Shown here one piece after another: positions 1-12,407 of a stretch of DNA of 64,000 nt (positions are counted from its first letter, which is position 1; each line of letters begins with the position of its first letter). The notes under the pieces were generated by a model. It ran no database searches. It saw only the letters and a program-made list of their open reading frames with translations, and was not told the origin of the DNA. Both the position numbers and the translations under genes were made by a program. This DNA is from Camellia lanceoleosa (Eukaryota; Streptophyta; Magnoliopsida; Ericales; Theaceae), in assembly GCA_025200525.1 (NCBI GenBank), contig CM045761.1:75669551-75733550 (forward strand). The letters are read 5' to 3'.

Positions 1-404
1 TTGTGTAAGACAATGATTGAGCTAGAAAGGAAGGAGTTTAGATCACACCATGCATGCATGTGTATTTCATGGAGTTTTGATGTTGTTTCCAAGAGAATTC
101 CCTCATGCATGTAATAATTCTAGATTGGTTTTAAGAATTCACCACATTTCCTATCAAATGACCTTAATTGATCATGTTTTGGAAGGTTTGAATTCATATC
201 AACACATACATGTTGTGTTCTTTAAACTTTAAGCTTGAGTTTGCATAATTAACTTACTCTTGGGCCTTGATTTTGCAAAATGGTTTTGAATTCATGAATT
301 CAAGATGTTTTCCAAGTTTACACAAGTTTCCTTCAGTTTTTAGCCCAAGAGAACATGATTTGCGGCACTGAGTTGGGTTTTGAAGCTTGGAAGCAAATCT
401 AGAA

Positions 405-720
405 ATTCAGCGACAGAACCTGCGCTCAAGTGACCACTCTGTGATCTTGCACTTCTGCTCGAGTGACCAAAAGTTGGCTCGAGTGTGAAATGCATGCTCC
501 CAAAAGTTCACACATTTTGCAGACCGCTCGAGCGACAAGAGTTGCGCTCGAGCAAAGACCTCAGTCTCACACTCAAGCCACCATCGAGCGTGTGTCGAGT
601 GAAAAAATCAAGCAACCAGTACTTTGAAGAGTTTACAAACAGCTCGAGCAAAGGAGGTTGCACTCAAGTGGCCACTCACATTTTTTACCCATTGCTCGAG
701 TGAAGGAAGTTACGCTCGAG
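405..720. repeat. Cluster of GCTCGAGC-type palindromes inside LTR X
   Basis: About ten copies of CTCGAG or one-base variants, usually as GCTCGAGC or GCTCGAGTG, occur within 316 bases. Several are paired with a ~16-base spacer of the form AAGGAAGTTGCG. The copy at 46353-49756 has the same cluster at 47755-47845. Confidence 0.8.
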
Positions 721-1162
721 TGAGGCCCTTGTTTTCAACATAATTGACTAAGTGTTTCAAAGTGCATTTTGGCATCCTCATCGCATGCTAGGCATTCCTA
801 GGCCATGATTAAGACACAATAATGAGGATAAGACTTAGAAACACACTAAGAATGAAACACAATGACTGTAATGAATCCCGAGCGTGTGTTTCAATGTGTA
901 CATGTTATGTGTTGTTTGTAGGTCAAGCGCCGTAAGCTATCTGATCTGTCTGCTTCATCTATTTTGCAATTGGAGCCATCTATGAGTAATAACTTTGTAA
1001 AGCTATGTTCAATTATAAGTAATTTCTGAATGATATATAAGATGATCTAGTTTTTGAAATATTACTTTCTGTATGAATGAATGGTTGTCTAATATTTCTG
1101 AAATGTATTCGTGACATTTTTAGCTTCAGATGACATCTGTTATCTGTTCTGTTACATCCCAG

Positions 1163-1325
1163 TTATGGGTCAATTCTACGCCTCATGAGCCAACTGTTAT
1201 GGATCCTTTTGTATACGTCTCTTTATGGGTCAACTGTACGTCTCATGAGCCAACTAAATCGTCTCTGTGCACGTGAGTCAATTGTATGCCTCCATGGCCA
1301 TTCCTTCATGGGTCAACTATTTTTG
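1163..1325. repeat. Short degenerate tandem repeats in LTR X
   Basis: Repeated words ATGGGTCAACTGTACG and CTCATGAGCCAACT recur three to four times. The related LTR at 47225-47330 has its own tandem words (GGCAAGGGTC, ATGGTATT) at the equivalent depth, so this is a variable repeat block of the LTR and not a gene. Confidence 0.6.
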
Positions 1326-1929
1326 CTACTGCTAATGGATGCACCACGTATGATTAATTATAAATTCTGATTATGAGTATGATTCTGAATCTATTTATGT
1401 TATGGACTCTAATTTCTGAACATGATTATGAATTCCGTTTTCTATAACTGTTATGGACAACATTCATTAAATCCTTTACTATTCACTGGGCTTCCGCTCA
1501 CTATTTATATTATATATGTAGGTGAGCAAGCGCGTGACCAGGCTTAAGCTATTGCCTAGAGAGTTTTGTTTTGTCAGCTAGCCATCATGCCTTCCGGGGG
1601 GGTTCCCGTTTGTCAAGTCAAGTTTTGTGAATCATGTGAATGATGTTTTTGTTTTGTTTTTGTCTATTTGTACTTTGGGCTAAGTCCCTTATAACACTGT
1701 CTGTATCTGTATGGTGATACATGATGTATGGAAGTTTGACACTATATATATAAGTCTTAAATCTTTTCTAGCTCATGTATGTCCACACAGCGCTATGGAC
1801 TATGTATGTTTCTCTATTTGCTTCTGCTAGCCCTTATATTTCATGATATTCATGTTAGAGGCCTTTGGTAATTCGAGGATTGGTGGCCAGTTACCACGCT
1901 AAACCTAGGGGCGGGCTTGGGTCGCGACA

Positions 1930-2581
1930 CCTGTAATGAATTTACTTTGAAATAGTCTTCATACATGATGACAACACAAAATTTGATATGACAACACATA
2001 ATTTTAGATGAAGATAAGTCTTCATACATGATTTCAAATTTAGATGTGATAATGACATATTCAAATTTATAAAACAAGGTGTACACTTTATGATATTCAA
2101 TAACTGCATATAAACAAACATACCACCTGCCCTTTGAAGAGAACAAATTTCCTACAAACTACTAGTGTTCCTTAATAGCTGGCATGGATAGAGTAAGCAG
2201 CAAAGGACCACAAGAGAGAGACTTGAAATAAATTATTTCAAATCATACATACAATGAGCTGCATATGACGAAAAGGTATATAAAAGATTATAATCCTATT
2301 CAAACTTTTGCTGGAGTTGTACAAGATAAGAACACAAACAGTATGATTTATTAAAAACTTCCTCAATAATACTATTGATAATGCTCAATACTATTGTCTT
2401 ATTGAACAGCTAAAAAAACCAAACAAAAGCAATTATGTGTTGAAACTTCCTCAACTCCCAGAATGATTAAACAAACATAATTTCATAATACAAATAACAA
2501 TGGTACGAAGAATTTGCTCTACTATGATTATATTGAATGATTCAACCTCAACAGTATAGGTGTAGACATGGATTTGTACTA
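1930..2581. other. AT-rich intergenic DNA
   Basis: I see no gene, RNA or well-bounded repeat here. The short open frames are AT-rich and have no recognisable domain. Confidence 0.6.
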
Positions 2582-2983
2582 CTAGCAAAACACCAAGACA
2601 TGGAAATGTTGTCTTCTCATATTTGGCCCGCCATTGGATGCTTGTATCAAACCGGTTTGTTTATTATAACTTATGCCAATTGGGTCGTGCCTTGTGTCCA
2701 TAAGGCATGACCACGACTGCAAATCCTTTTTCAGCAAGCTATACTTGTTTCGCAGTTACTTCACCTCATAGAACTTATTCGTACACTCTTGGAAGGCCTT
2801 GGACATAGCCTTGTATCCATGCATTGTCATCACATGGAAGCTGCCTTTGTAACCGGCTTCTAACTCCTTTACAACAAGTTCCAAGAAAAGCCGGATTACG
2901 TCAGAGTCCCAAACTGCCTTGTGCACATATGTGGACTGTGGCTCTGGTTGAGTCTGAGGCTGAGGCTGATGCTGGTTATTACC
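2582..2983 (-). pseudogene. MYB/SANT-like DNA-binding domain gene relic
   Basis: The minus-strand frame reads a Pro/Gln-rich leader, then VWDSDVIRLFLELVVKELEA, then a helix-rich stretch ending KNRYK-like (LRNKYSLLKKDL), then GLIQAS and NMRRQ before a stop at 2582. This is the layout of the plant Myb_DNA-bind_3 / L10-interacting-MYB family, often expanded with Harbinger-type transposons: W-x(5)-F near the start, then L+N+Y. One in-frame TAA interrupts the second helix, so it is a pseudogene. No start codon is clear; the stop just upstream suggests an unseen splice site. The family call rests on motif recall, not a search. Confidence 0.55.
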
Positions 2984-3265
2984 TTACTTACACAAATTTT
3001 TTGAAGGCACAGACTACGTTCGGGACTGATCCATGTCATTACTACAATGCAGCAATAATTGTGGTATTCATGTAAAAAATCATGTCAAACGTAAAATGCA
3101 CATTCATAACATGGTAACATGATGGACAAGCATATAACATAAGACCGAACAATAGAATATTGCGTAACCGTAGAACATAGTATAGTAGACATTGTAGTCA
3201 GTTTGGAAAAAAAAACATACCACTTGAACACTACTACATACATACAACCTACCAACCAAAGCAAA

Positions 3266-3678
3266 TCAACTATGAAACAACAACATTACAACAACTACAC
3301 ACAAGACGAACGTCACAATTTGAAGGACATGCAAAGAATGTTGCAGGTTGCGGATGTCAGCCTTTAACTGGAAGACCATGTCCATAAATGAGTTTTGTGT
3401 GTCAGGCACTGGTGTTTGGCCATATTTGTCACACTAGCCAATCCAAGAATGACATGGCTGAATAGACACACGTATTAGTATAGGTCAAAACTATGTAAAA
3501 GCGATTTTATGTGAATACTCACCACTACATGAGGGCATTGGTAAGAGGCACGACCCGAATTTCTAGAAGATCTTGAAATCTTCACAACACACGGGCCAAA
3601 GCCAAAGCCACAGCCACAGCCACAGCCATAGAAGGGTGTTGTACGTGTATACATGGCAGAGGACACAAACGAAGCCAT
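3266..3678 (-). pseudogene. GRF-type zinc-finger protein relic, two exons
   Basis: The minus-strand ATG at 3678 opens an exon with a CGCG...GRASYQCPH stretch, matching the C-x-C-G...N-x-GR-x-F/Y-x-C-P pattern of the plant GRF zinc finger. A donor (GTGAGT, from 3522) and an acceptor (TTCAG, to 3458) define a 65-bp intron in phase 0. Exon 2 (3457-3266) continues with CHSWIG, an in-frame TAG, a heptad-like helix (MVFQLKADIRNLQHSLHVL) and a C-terminal membrane helix (IVTFVLCVVVVMLLF). Zinc finger, coiled coil and tail anchor in that order is common in plant GRF proteins. Part of the exon (GTGGCT repeats, 3608-3640) is low complexity. The TAG suggests it is dead. It lies just left of a solo LTR. 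Confidence 0.5.
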
Positions 3679-3775
3679 GTTTTGGGAATAACCATAGATG
3701 AAAGCAATAAATGGACATGGTTTACAAGTTCTCTCATATATTATTTTTTCCTTGTGTGGACGTAGTGTATGTGTA

Positions 3776-6700
3776 TGTGGACTCGACTTTCTTCGCACGC
3801 CCCCCTTTCGGAGAGGCACGAATTGGTCATCCTATAGTTCGGACTCCTGTCACGGTTTTGAATTTAATCTCACAAAGTGCAATGTAAGACTAATAAACAC
3901 CAAAGAGTTCAATCCGGCAAATCGTTTTGGAAAATCAGATTTTAGAGCAAATAATGCCAAACTGGACTGCTTTGCCAGATTATAGAGTCGCCACCTAAAT
4001 ATTTTGTTTTGGAAAAATTTAGGAAATCCTGACTCGTGCCAAAGGCCACGTGTCGGTCATCACCAAAGTTGCCTCGGCTCGGAAACTTGGGCACGAGAGG
4101 GGAAGGTCCTGAAATGAGCACTCCCGCTCGCCCGATCAAAGATCGGCCTCTACTAAGCATGATATGTTGTTTTATAAACACATGTGTTCTTATTCCGATT
4201 ATTAGCTAATATTACTATGTGATGCGCACAACATACAAGTATAGACTAAGATCGCAAGAATTGGAACAAAACAACTCGTGTTTGTTTTTCAAAAATGGTT
4301 TGAAAATGCCACCCTCAAGTGGGCTAAAGCGCGGATTTGCCACCCTCAAGTGGGCTTAAAACATGATTTGCCACTTCACAAAGTGGGCTTAAAACTCGCA
4401 TTTGATGAATTGTCCCAATTCAAGAAACAAAGCCTTCATCCACAGGCATTCATGCAGTTATAGCAATTAAGCAAATAGCCTCATGGCAAACATGCTAAAC
4501 ATGGCAACACTCACACTCATGCAAGGATGCTAAAGCGTAAAAACTTACAGTGTACTCCAAGCCAAAACAAAAAAACTAGTTAGAAACAATGCATGATCCT
4601 AACTATTTTTAAGATGCCTAATGCAACACATGCAATAATGCAATTAAATAGGCATGACTATCTAAGATGGCATATGAATGCAACAATTTTGATACACGTA
4701 TTCAAATAAGTGTATTGAAATACAATGCAGTTTGAATGATGCGCCGAGCCCGGTGCATGCAAGACAAATGAATGAATGCAAACATGCAAGCATAAGGTAT
4801 GCTAATTGAAATATGCCCCTAAACTAACCATCGAAAGCGGATAAATAAAACGGAGAAAGACGTGGGGTTGGAAGACATGCACACACACACGCACACTTAT
4901 TACAACATTGCGCCCTCGTGAAGGAGGGTCTGAATAAATAAGCTAACTAGCTATGCTAAGCTAAGTTAACTATTACAAAACAACTAATTAACTATGCTAG
5001 CTAATTAATTATTACAACACAATTGAACAACTAGCTATGCTAAGCTAATTAAAATATTACAAGACAGATCAAACTAATTAATTACAACACATGTATTAAT
5101 CAGCTACCACTAGCTAATAAAGCAATAAAGTGGCCTCACGGGCGAGGGAGACATGCATGCTTGGTTGGCGTCATCCCGAAAATCCATCACCTTGCCGTCG
5201 GTTGTCTCTGTTTGCACTCGCCTCTGTTTTCTGAACATTTTACCAACTTCAGACTGCCTTTGCTCCAACACATGAACACATTGGACAACCTTCATACTGG
5301 TGGCCGGTCGGTTACTTCAAGTGGCCAGTCGGCTACCTCACCTGGCCGGTCAACTATTGCAAGTGGCTGGTCGGCCACCCATTTTTCCAGGCTTCTATTT
5401 TTGCTACGACAGAGGACAACAGAGGCAAAGCAATATATTTGCAAGGGAATGTAAGTACTGCCACCCTTCTTATCATTTCTCAAGCTCAAAGGAGTATGGC
5501 ACTTGGCTCTCAAGCCATCAAACAAGCATCTCAATGCATGATGGCCCAAAAACCAAGCTTGTACAATGTTAATGAATGCACACGTAAGACTCAAATGGCC
5601 ACCACCCTATCATGCATGATCAAGGGTGACGGCGACCAAGAAACGTGACACGTTTCATCACTTTGAGTATGAAACGCCCTACATTTCTTGTGTTTGGATT
5701 AACGTCCGATCCAAACACATGCAATGCAACACAAATGCTTATTTTGTCGTGTTTTACTTGATTCAATTTTGTTTACTCATTTTAGCATTACCAAGCCATC
5801 CTTTAATTGATTTGGTCTGAAGTGATTGTCCTCTAATGGGAGAGGGGTCAACCAAAGGATGGTTTAAAACATGAGAGAGATCATGCCTTTGACTATGAGG
5901 AACCCTCAAAAGAGGGTTAAAGCCATTTGAGCACAAACTCTAACTCATGCTTAAACACAACCTTAAGGCCAACAAACCCTCAAAACAAAAGGAAAAAGAG
6001 GGAGGTTGCAGAATTTCAGTGCTGAAATGGCATGACAAATAATGCGAAAACATGCAATCAACATATGCATAGCATGTTAAGGGACTTAAGCATTAAAGCT
6101 AGTGAAGAGCATTACACTAGATCTAGAGGCATGCATTATCAAACTCAAATGGACAAACTAGCTCTGGACAGAGCTTAAACATGCCAAAATAATGATCTAA
6201 ACATGCTAAGATAGAAGCTCAAAAGACTAGGAGAACATGCGCACATGTTAACCCATAAGCAAGGCACAATACACAACCCTCAAAAGCAATGAAGAAGTGA
6301 AGTATGTGAGAGTATGACAAAGGTATATGCACTGAAATTACATACTAAAGGATGCTATATCATGCAATCATCACAAATAAGGCATGCTAAAGGGCCTAAA
6401 ACACAAAGCTAGTAAAGGCCAACTACACTACAACTATACAAAGCAAAGCATATATGACCAAGACCACCCAAAACAAAGCTAAAGCATAGCGAATCAGTAG
6501 CAAAAATCTGCTGGAGTTAAGCTAACACAAGCTAGAATGATAAACTAACTCATTAGGGATTCAAGGCTAGTAAGCATGATTGCACTACAAGTACAAAAAG
6601 CAAGCAAGAATTGACCCAACCAGCCAAAAATAGAGTTAAAGTAGGATAAAAAAAAATCTTAAAACATGCTTGAACTAAGCTTCAAAAAGGTAGAAATAGA

Positions 6701-8271
6701 AGCTCATTTATTAGGCCATCAACACATGCAAACAAAACACAAGGAGGGGAAGCCACCACCTCCTATTTTGGATCTCAAAACCAACTTTTTGCCACTGAAA
6801 TTTCCCTAGAATTCAATGGTTAAAGGGCCAAAAAAAGATTTGTTTGAAAGGCTTTAAAAGATGACACAATACTTAGCAAACAAGCTACAAAAGAGGGTGA
6901 ACCACCCCTAACTCCAAAACAAGCTTCAAACCACTATTTTAACCATAAAAATAGAGTTTTTTAGAAGTTAAAACCAGCCTAAAACTAGCATGCAAAGGTG
7001 ACCAAATAAGCAACTAGAACAAAGCTTTAAAGAGGTTAAGGCTTTACCCTTGAAGCACAACAACAAACAACACAATTTTTGAGCAAAAATCAGCTTTAGG
7101 AGCTCCAAACAAGCCTTAAGGAAGCTCAGCTCCAAGATGGGGATGTTTGATCAAGGGTCTCTTTGCAAATATGTGGAGAAAGCTCACTTTCAAGCACAAA
7201 ATATATATAGAGAGAGAGTTCTAGAGAAATGGAGAGAGAATTTTTGCTCCCAAAATTGCTAACCTCCTAAAACAAGAGATATGGCCTGAATATATAGCAA
7301 AAACAAGAGCTTTGGTCGAAATATCTAATTTAGAGACAGCTAGAGCATTTGGAAGACAACTGAAGTAAAAGATCTGCAAATTCTGAGCTTTCTGGACATG
7401 TGTGGCCGACCGGCTGCTTTTGTGGATGACAAGAAACCCTTCTGGCTGACATATGGCCGACAAAGGCCATTTGTGTCCGACACATGGCCAACAAGCTTCA
7501 CTGGTGGGCAAAAACTAATTTCTGGCCCCAACTTCAATTAGGCATATCTCCTTTTTCTAGACTCCTTTGTAGGTCATTATTATGTCTAAATTGAAGCCCC
7601 GAAAGTAAGCTTTCCAATGGTGGAAGGCTCATATCAAAATTCCAAGTGTGCTAAGAGATATCCCTCTTTTAGTGAAGACTGCTCAGTTTCGGTCCAACCG
7701 GATTGATGCCTAACTTCAACCAGCCATATCTCCCTCATCTAGCTCGGATTTAGGAGATTCTTGAGTGACAAATGAAGCCCCAGAAGTCCAATTTCCAATG
7801 GTGGTGGCATCATATCTAAAATCCATGTGTACAAATGGATAGGCTCGATTTAGCGAAGGCTGCTCGGTTTATGCCCATCTTCTTCCCCAACTTGGTTTCT
7901 TCCCTCTCCTTCAATTTTCTTCAAACCCAAACCTCTAAACAAGATGTTTTAAATATTTTTTCAAAGAGTTCACCTCTCTTTCATTTATTCCACTTTGTCC
8001 TTGCTCGGTTTACCGAAAAGCACAACATTTAACAAAATGCGAGTCTCAGAACATCGTAGAAACTTTTTTTCAAAAATGTTTTGAAAGAGAGGGTTTTAAG
8101 GTCTAAAATCTTTGGTCAAAATTGTTTTATTCCAAAAATGGGGTGTAAGGTTGGGATTTGACTCTCTCCTTGCCGAAGAAATCGGACATTTGCATAGCAT
8201 AGCCTGCACCATTAAATGATCCAATCAGTGGCACCCAAGTCTTAAGGACGGTAAAAAATGGGGTGTCTATA
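3776..8271 (-). mobile_element. Solo LTR (LTR-C), Tat-like, 4.5 kb
   Basis: On the minus strand it starts TATAGACACCCCATTTTT at 8271. This matches the TGTAGACACCCCATTTTT start of the inner Tat LTR, including the following GTCCTTAAGACTTGG. It ends near CGAGTCCACA at 3776. Flanks 3771-3775 (GTGTA) and 8272-8276 (GTGTG) differ by one base and are a plausible worn target duplication. No PBS or PPT adjoins it, so it is most simply a solo LTR left by LTR-LTR recombination. The open frames inside it are shadows. Confidence 0.7.
5295..5390. repeat. GGCCGGTCGG motif cluster in LTR-C
   Basis: TGGCCGGTCGG, TGGCCAGTCGG, TGGCCGGTC and TGGCTGGTCGG follow each other at roughly 20-base spacing. A second, weaker cluster lies at 7400-7500 near the other end of the same LTR. 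Equivalent clusters occur in every Tat-like LTR of this window. Confidence 0.75.
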
Positions 8272-8276
8272 GTGTG

Positions 8277-9152
8277 CAATAATTTGGGAAAACATGCATG
8301 AATGCATCCCTTCATACCTACCTTCTTGTTGCATCACATTTCATTAACCTGACAAATGCATTATCATATGTTTGGTTATTTTTATGTCCAATTTGCATGC
8401 ATTTCAAAAGAAAATGACAATGGTTTTCCTCATTTGTGAGATGCTATATGAATTAATGATTATGGAATGTAATCCACTGCATTGAATACAATGCATCAAC
8501 AAAATGGGACAAAACTGGGAGTTGGACCAATGATTTTGTAGGCACATAGTAGCATCCCATTCCTCAACACCAAGAAGAAGTAAGACCGTATCACTATATC
8601 GAAAAAGCAATAAAGTTTAGCGACGATAGCAAGACCGTATTCTGTAAATAGTATTTTACCTTGACCATGTTTTCTATTCTACATTGGCTAAAAATACATT
8701 GGTAATGTTTTCTATTTCCAGTTTTCAACAACCACTATCAAAAGCAATTCTTTATTTTATTCTTCATTGCATTTATAATTTTAGGGAATTGTTTTCATTT
8801 TTGTTTTTATTTTATAAAGACAAAGTTAAATTGTTACTTTATTGTTACTTAATTTATTTATAAAGTGTGTGTGGGAGATTAATTTCACAGGTAATAAAAT
8901 GTTATTGTTTTTAGTGGCCAACAGTTTTGATTTCTTAAATTCCTATAGTTTTCTATTAACACAAAAAAAATAAATAAATAAATAAATAAAAACAAAAACA
9001 AAAAAAGCACCCTTAATGAATTATGTAAATATTTTGAGATACAAGAATGTTAAAATATAATCTACTAAATCTTAAAGATAAATGATAACAAGTGTTTTTG
9101 GGTATTATTTAGGGTGAAAAGTGTTTTGAAAAACATGAAAACATTAAATAAA

Positions 9153-9223
<71 letters not shown>

Positions 9224-9715
9224 TTAATAAAAAGTCTGTCAAATTTGAACTTTCTTTTTTGTTTTTTTTTTCCTTTTTCTCTTTTACAAGTGTCTGGATA
9301 CAGTTGTTTACAAATTTCATTGACGATTTCTAGACAAATATCTCATGTTGTTATTTAATTGGTGAGGCAATTGTGGGCTTTTAAAGTTTGTACTTCAAAG
9401 TGTAGCTAATTTCATACTTCATAGAATGTGGATTGTTTTAATAGCTGAGGAGTGAATGTTGGTATTTTTCCATAATAATACAAGCAAAATATATAAAATA
9501 AATTAAATAGAAATGACCAAAAAAAAATTTGTTAAAGGATGAAATATAGAATAAACGACACAACTAAATATAGAAATATATTAGATACATTACTATAAGA
9601 ACAAATTATTAACATGGATAGCTAAAGATTAGAACTCGTCGAGGTAAACTAAATTCTGAAAAATTAAAAACAAATAATAAGAAAAGAAAAAAAAAAAACC
9701 CCAAACCGAAGCCTA
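8277..9715. other. AT-rich intergenic DNA
   Basis: No gene is recognisable. The region contains A/T homopolymers and the microsatellite listed separately. Confidence 0.6.
9145..9223. repeat. (AAAT)n-(AAT)n compound microsatellite
   Basis: About six AAAT units run directly into about eighteen AAT units. Confidence 0.95.
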
Positions 9716-10554
9716 TGTGATACCACAGTTTCTTTAAAACAGATTCACCGCCTCTTGATAGGTGCTAGAGGTATGCTGGCGTCTGCCTCCCAGGATACGA
9801 TAGTTGAAACAAGCTAATGCAAAATAGCTTTGGCGAACTTGACAATGGCTGCATTCTCTCTAACAAGAACCAAAGAAGAGGCTAACAAAAGAAGATAGGA
9901 AAAATTTTCTTTGGTGTAAAAAATAATCTCCAACTTTTTATTTCAAAACACCATCTCATTTTTCATCACAAAACCTTTTTAAAAAACAACCTACTAAGTT
10001 GGAGGAGAAAGGCCTCTATTTATACTAGCAGGGGAGAGCCTTATCCATGAAGGCTAACATCAATGGGGTCATCAAATGTCATCAACTCTAGCCATTAGGG
10101 CAAGGGTTACAAAGGTTCAAAACGCCAAAACCATTATATAAATCATAATATGTATATAATGTATAAGTTTTGAGAATTAAACTAGATGGGTTGCAAAATG
10201 GATATTGGTGTTGGGTCATAACCCGATCTAAGCCCAATCTCAAACACATGCACAAACTAAGCCCAACATACCTTAGCCCAAAGCTAAGGACTCGGTCCAA
10301 GTCCAAGTCTAAGACCAAACCCAACAGATGCACAAGTAAAAGTCTAGGCCTAGTCCAAACCAAGACTAAGTCCAAATTTAAACCCAAATTTATTGATGCC
10401 CACTTTATGAGATAATTTTCATTCACAACTCAATGATTTCGGCTCATTATTTTTGTATTGCATTCTTCTCACTTAAGAGAATACAAAACCACTTAGATCC
10501 ACCTCAACTGACGATTGTGTCCCACTTTAATTTCGAATTAAAGTTGTCAAAAAA
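9716..10554 (-). mobile_element. Old Copia-like LTR, split 11 bp from its start by the outer Tat element
   Basis: If the Tat element 10560-44170 and one CCATT copy are removed, the minus strand reads TGTTGAAAAATAATGG (44186-44171) straight into TTTTTTGACAACTTTAAT at 10554. TGTTGAAA is a common Copia LTR start. The left end may be the minus-strand ...GGTATCACA at 9716, giving about 855 bp. The flanks (GCCTA left, GAGAA right) do not match, so the left boundary is uncertain. Confidence 0.4.
10524..10544. repeat. Perfect short inverted repeat
   Basis: ACTTTAATT and AATTAAAGT flank a 3-base TCG loop, giving 9-bp perfect arms. It lies about 15 bases from the insertion point of the outer Tat element. 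Confidence 0.7.
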
Positions 10555-10559
10555 CCATT

Positions 10560-11012
10560 TGTGGGGGCCGAATATTGGGACATGTAAAGGAGCCAAATAG
10601 TCTGACCGAGGGAGTCGAAATTTGTATATCGCATTTGGCCCCATCTTATACATGTAAATCTAGAAGTATCCTATTCGGCCAAATAGTCAGTTGAGTAAAG
10701 GGCCGAATGAAGAGCGATGCGTAGCAAGAGGAGCCGAGCAAATAGCTATACGGCGAATTGAAGGAGGGCCCAATCCTGAAGCCAAAGAAAGAAAAAGATA
10801 TAAGTAGAAGAACATCATCGAGAGAGTGGTATGTGAGAATTAGTGCGCTTAACTTAAGACACACGCAATTTAGAGAGCATACACTGACTTATCCGTCGGA
10901 GTGCTAATTCCGGCACCCCCGATCGGAGTGTTCATTCTTTTTCAGGTTAACAGCAGAGGATCACGAGCGTCCCCCGGGATCCAAAGAGTATTTCCAAACC
11001 ACCTTCACTACA
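10560..11012 (+). repeat. 5' LTR of outer Tat element
   Basis: It runs from TGTGGGGGCCGAATATTGGG to CCACCTTCACTACA, 453 bp, and is paired with 43719-44170. A TATAAG box at 10799-10804 (also 43958-43963 in the 3' copy) sits in an A-rich stretch and is the likely LTR promoter, with transcription expected about 30 bases downstream. Confidence 0.92.
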
Positions 11013-11013
11013 A

Positions 11014-11031
11014 TTGGCGTCGTCTGTGGGA
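11014..11031 (+). other. Primer binding site of outer Tat element
   Basis: TTGGCGTCGTCTGTGGGA begins one base after the LTR end, the position and look of a plant Gypsy PBS. I do not assign the tRNA; a complement search against 3' ends of plant tRNAs would settle it. Confidence 0.7.
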
Positions 11032-11048
11032 ATACTCAACCACATCTA

Positions 11049-11926
11049 TGGCGGGCGCAACGAAAGATCCTCCGATAATCGCTGATGAAACTACACCGCG
11101 AGATGATCTCACTCCAACAAACATGTTGGGACCAGAGACTATTGCCGCAAGACGCGCCTTGAACTTCGACTCACCCTCGACTTCAGCGCATGAGACAATG
11201 CAAGCGATCATGGAACAAGCAAAGTAAAATGAACAGAGGTTGGAGAACATGATCGCTGAGAATGAACGTTTTCGTTAGGATTTGGCCTTGGAAGTGGCGA
11301 AGTCCAAACAAGCTGTACAGAAAGATCCGAAACGACCTCTGAGGGTAGGTGGTCGACGACGTCGAGCCCGACAACAAGACACTGACAGCGACTCCAACTC
11401 ATTATCCCCAGAGCCCAAGAAGGGTGGATGACCTGAAACTACCAGTTTCTCTGAAGAGAGTCCACGTATAAGGCATAAGCGAAGATGAAATGGTTCACAC
11501 AAAGAGGACCAACACGATCCCTTTGTGTGACAGATCGCAAAGGCAGTACTACCCAAGAAGTTCAAAGCCCCTTCGTTCACCTTATATGACGGGAAATCGG
11601 ATCCCACGGATCATATCTATCACTATAAGCAAGACATGACGTTGCATGCAGACGACAAAGCTCTCATGTGCAGAATATTTCTGAGCAGTTTAGGACCGTT
11701 GGCAGTCAGATGGTATTATAAGTTGGAGCCGGCGTCAATTAAGAGTTTCCATCAATTAGAAAAATCCTTCAGGGCAAGATTTATCACCAACGAGGTCCAG
11801 CCAAAACAAGCTGACTCTCTCTAGGCAATGCAGATCTAGCCAGGAGAAACACTAAGAGCGTATTCGGCGTGCTATTGGGAGTGCTTTAATCTTGTTGATG
11901 ACGCTTGCAATGACTCCATGGCCATC
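11049..11926 (+). pseudogene. gag: Outer Tat gag, N-terminal part, interrupted by insertion
   Basis: The ATG at 11049 gives MAGATKDPPIIADETTPRDD. One frame then continues for 292 codons through a basic stretch and the retrotransposon Gag (Retrotrans_gag) core: SFTLYDGKSDPTDHIYHYKQ, then ALMCRIFLSSLGPLAVRWYY, then FRARFITNE. The frame is cut at CCATC by the inner element and resumes at 31859. Seven in-frame stops are present (11225, 11276, near 11429, 11486, 11528, 11822, 11837). Most fit CAG to TAG or CGA to TGA, as expected from deamination of methylated cytosine. Gag would form the virus-like particle. No functional product is possible. Confidence 0.85.
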
Positions 11927-12388
11927 TGTAGACACCCCATTTTTGACCGTCCTCAAGACTTGGACGTCACCGCTTGAACACTCGGTGATTTCCCATGTTT
12001 GTGTTTGTTTGGAGTTCCCGGAATCCTCGGCTACGCGCCCTGCCTCAGGACCTCCGAACTTGACCGTTTTGTGTCTGGTTTTGCACCAAACACTTGTGTT
12101 TTGCCTTGGAGGGGCAGGGAATGCCATCTTAGGCATCCCCACACACCACCGGCAGTGGCTAGAGGCCACCGGCTGGTTGTTGTTTCCATCGGCACTATAT
12201 TGTGCTGGTCGGCACTATTTTGTGCCGGTCGGCACTCTTTTTGGCAAAATGACCATTTTGCCCTGCCGACCACTTTACAGCTGTTTTTGGAGATATTTTT
12301 AGGCAGCTGTATCACACTTTCTTCCCCTCCATACGTGTATGGAGGGATGAGCCTCTTGTTTGCTTAGTTGCTAAGCTTACAAGATTGC

Positions 12389-12407
12389 CTCCTCTATAAG
12401 AGGAGGC
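12389..12407 (+). promoter_or_regulatory. Predicted LTR core promoter (TATA box)
   Basis: CCTCCTCTATAAGAGGAGG contains TATAAG at 12395-12400 and is itself a near-perfect palindrome. The 3' LTR has the same sequence at 28557-28575. It lies about 470 bases into the LTR, followed by CT-rich sequence, a plausible U3/R boundary. Predicted from sequence only. Confidence 0.6.

Larger units (their letters stand above)
1..1929 (-). mobile_element. LTR of family X, minus strand, truncated by window start
   Basis: Read on the minus strand, the right edge begins TGTCGCGACCC at 1929. The next ~70 bases match the start of the LTR at 46353 (shared words include GCCCCTA.AGGTTTAGCGT and GTAACTGGCCA). The two also share, at similar depth, a GCTCGAGC cluster and a set of short tandem repeats. 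The other end lies outside the window, so I cannot say whether this is a solo LTR. No coding domain is visible. Family identity is seen directly; the LTR nature is inferred from the TG start and the paired copy. Confidence 0.7.

Noticed and set aside
10088..10426. Paired sense and antisense frames in a CCAAGTC-rich stretch
   Set aside because: A degenerate short repeat (AAGTCCAAG) within an old LTR gives open frames on both strands.
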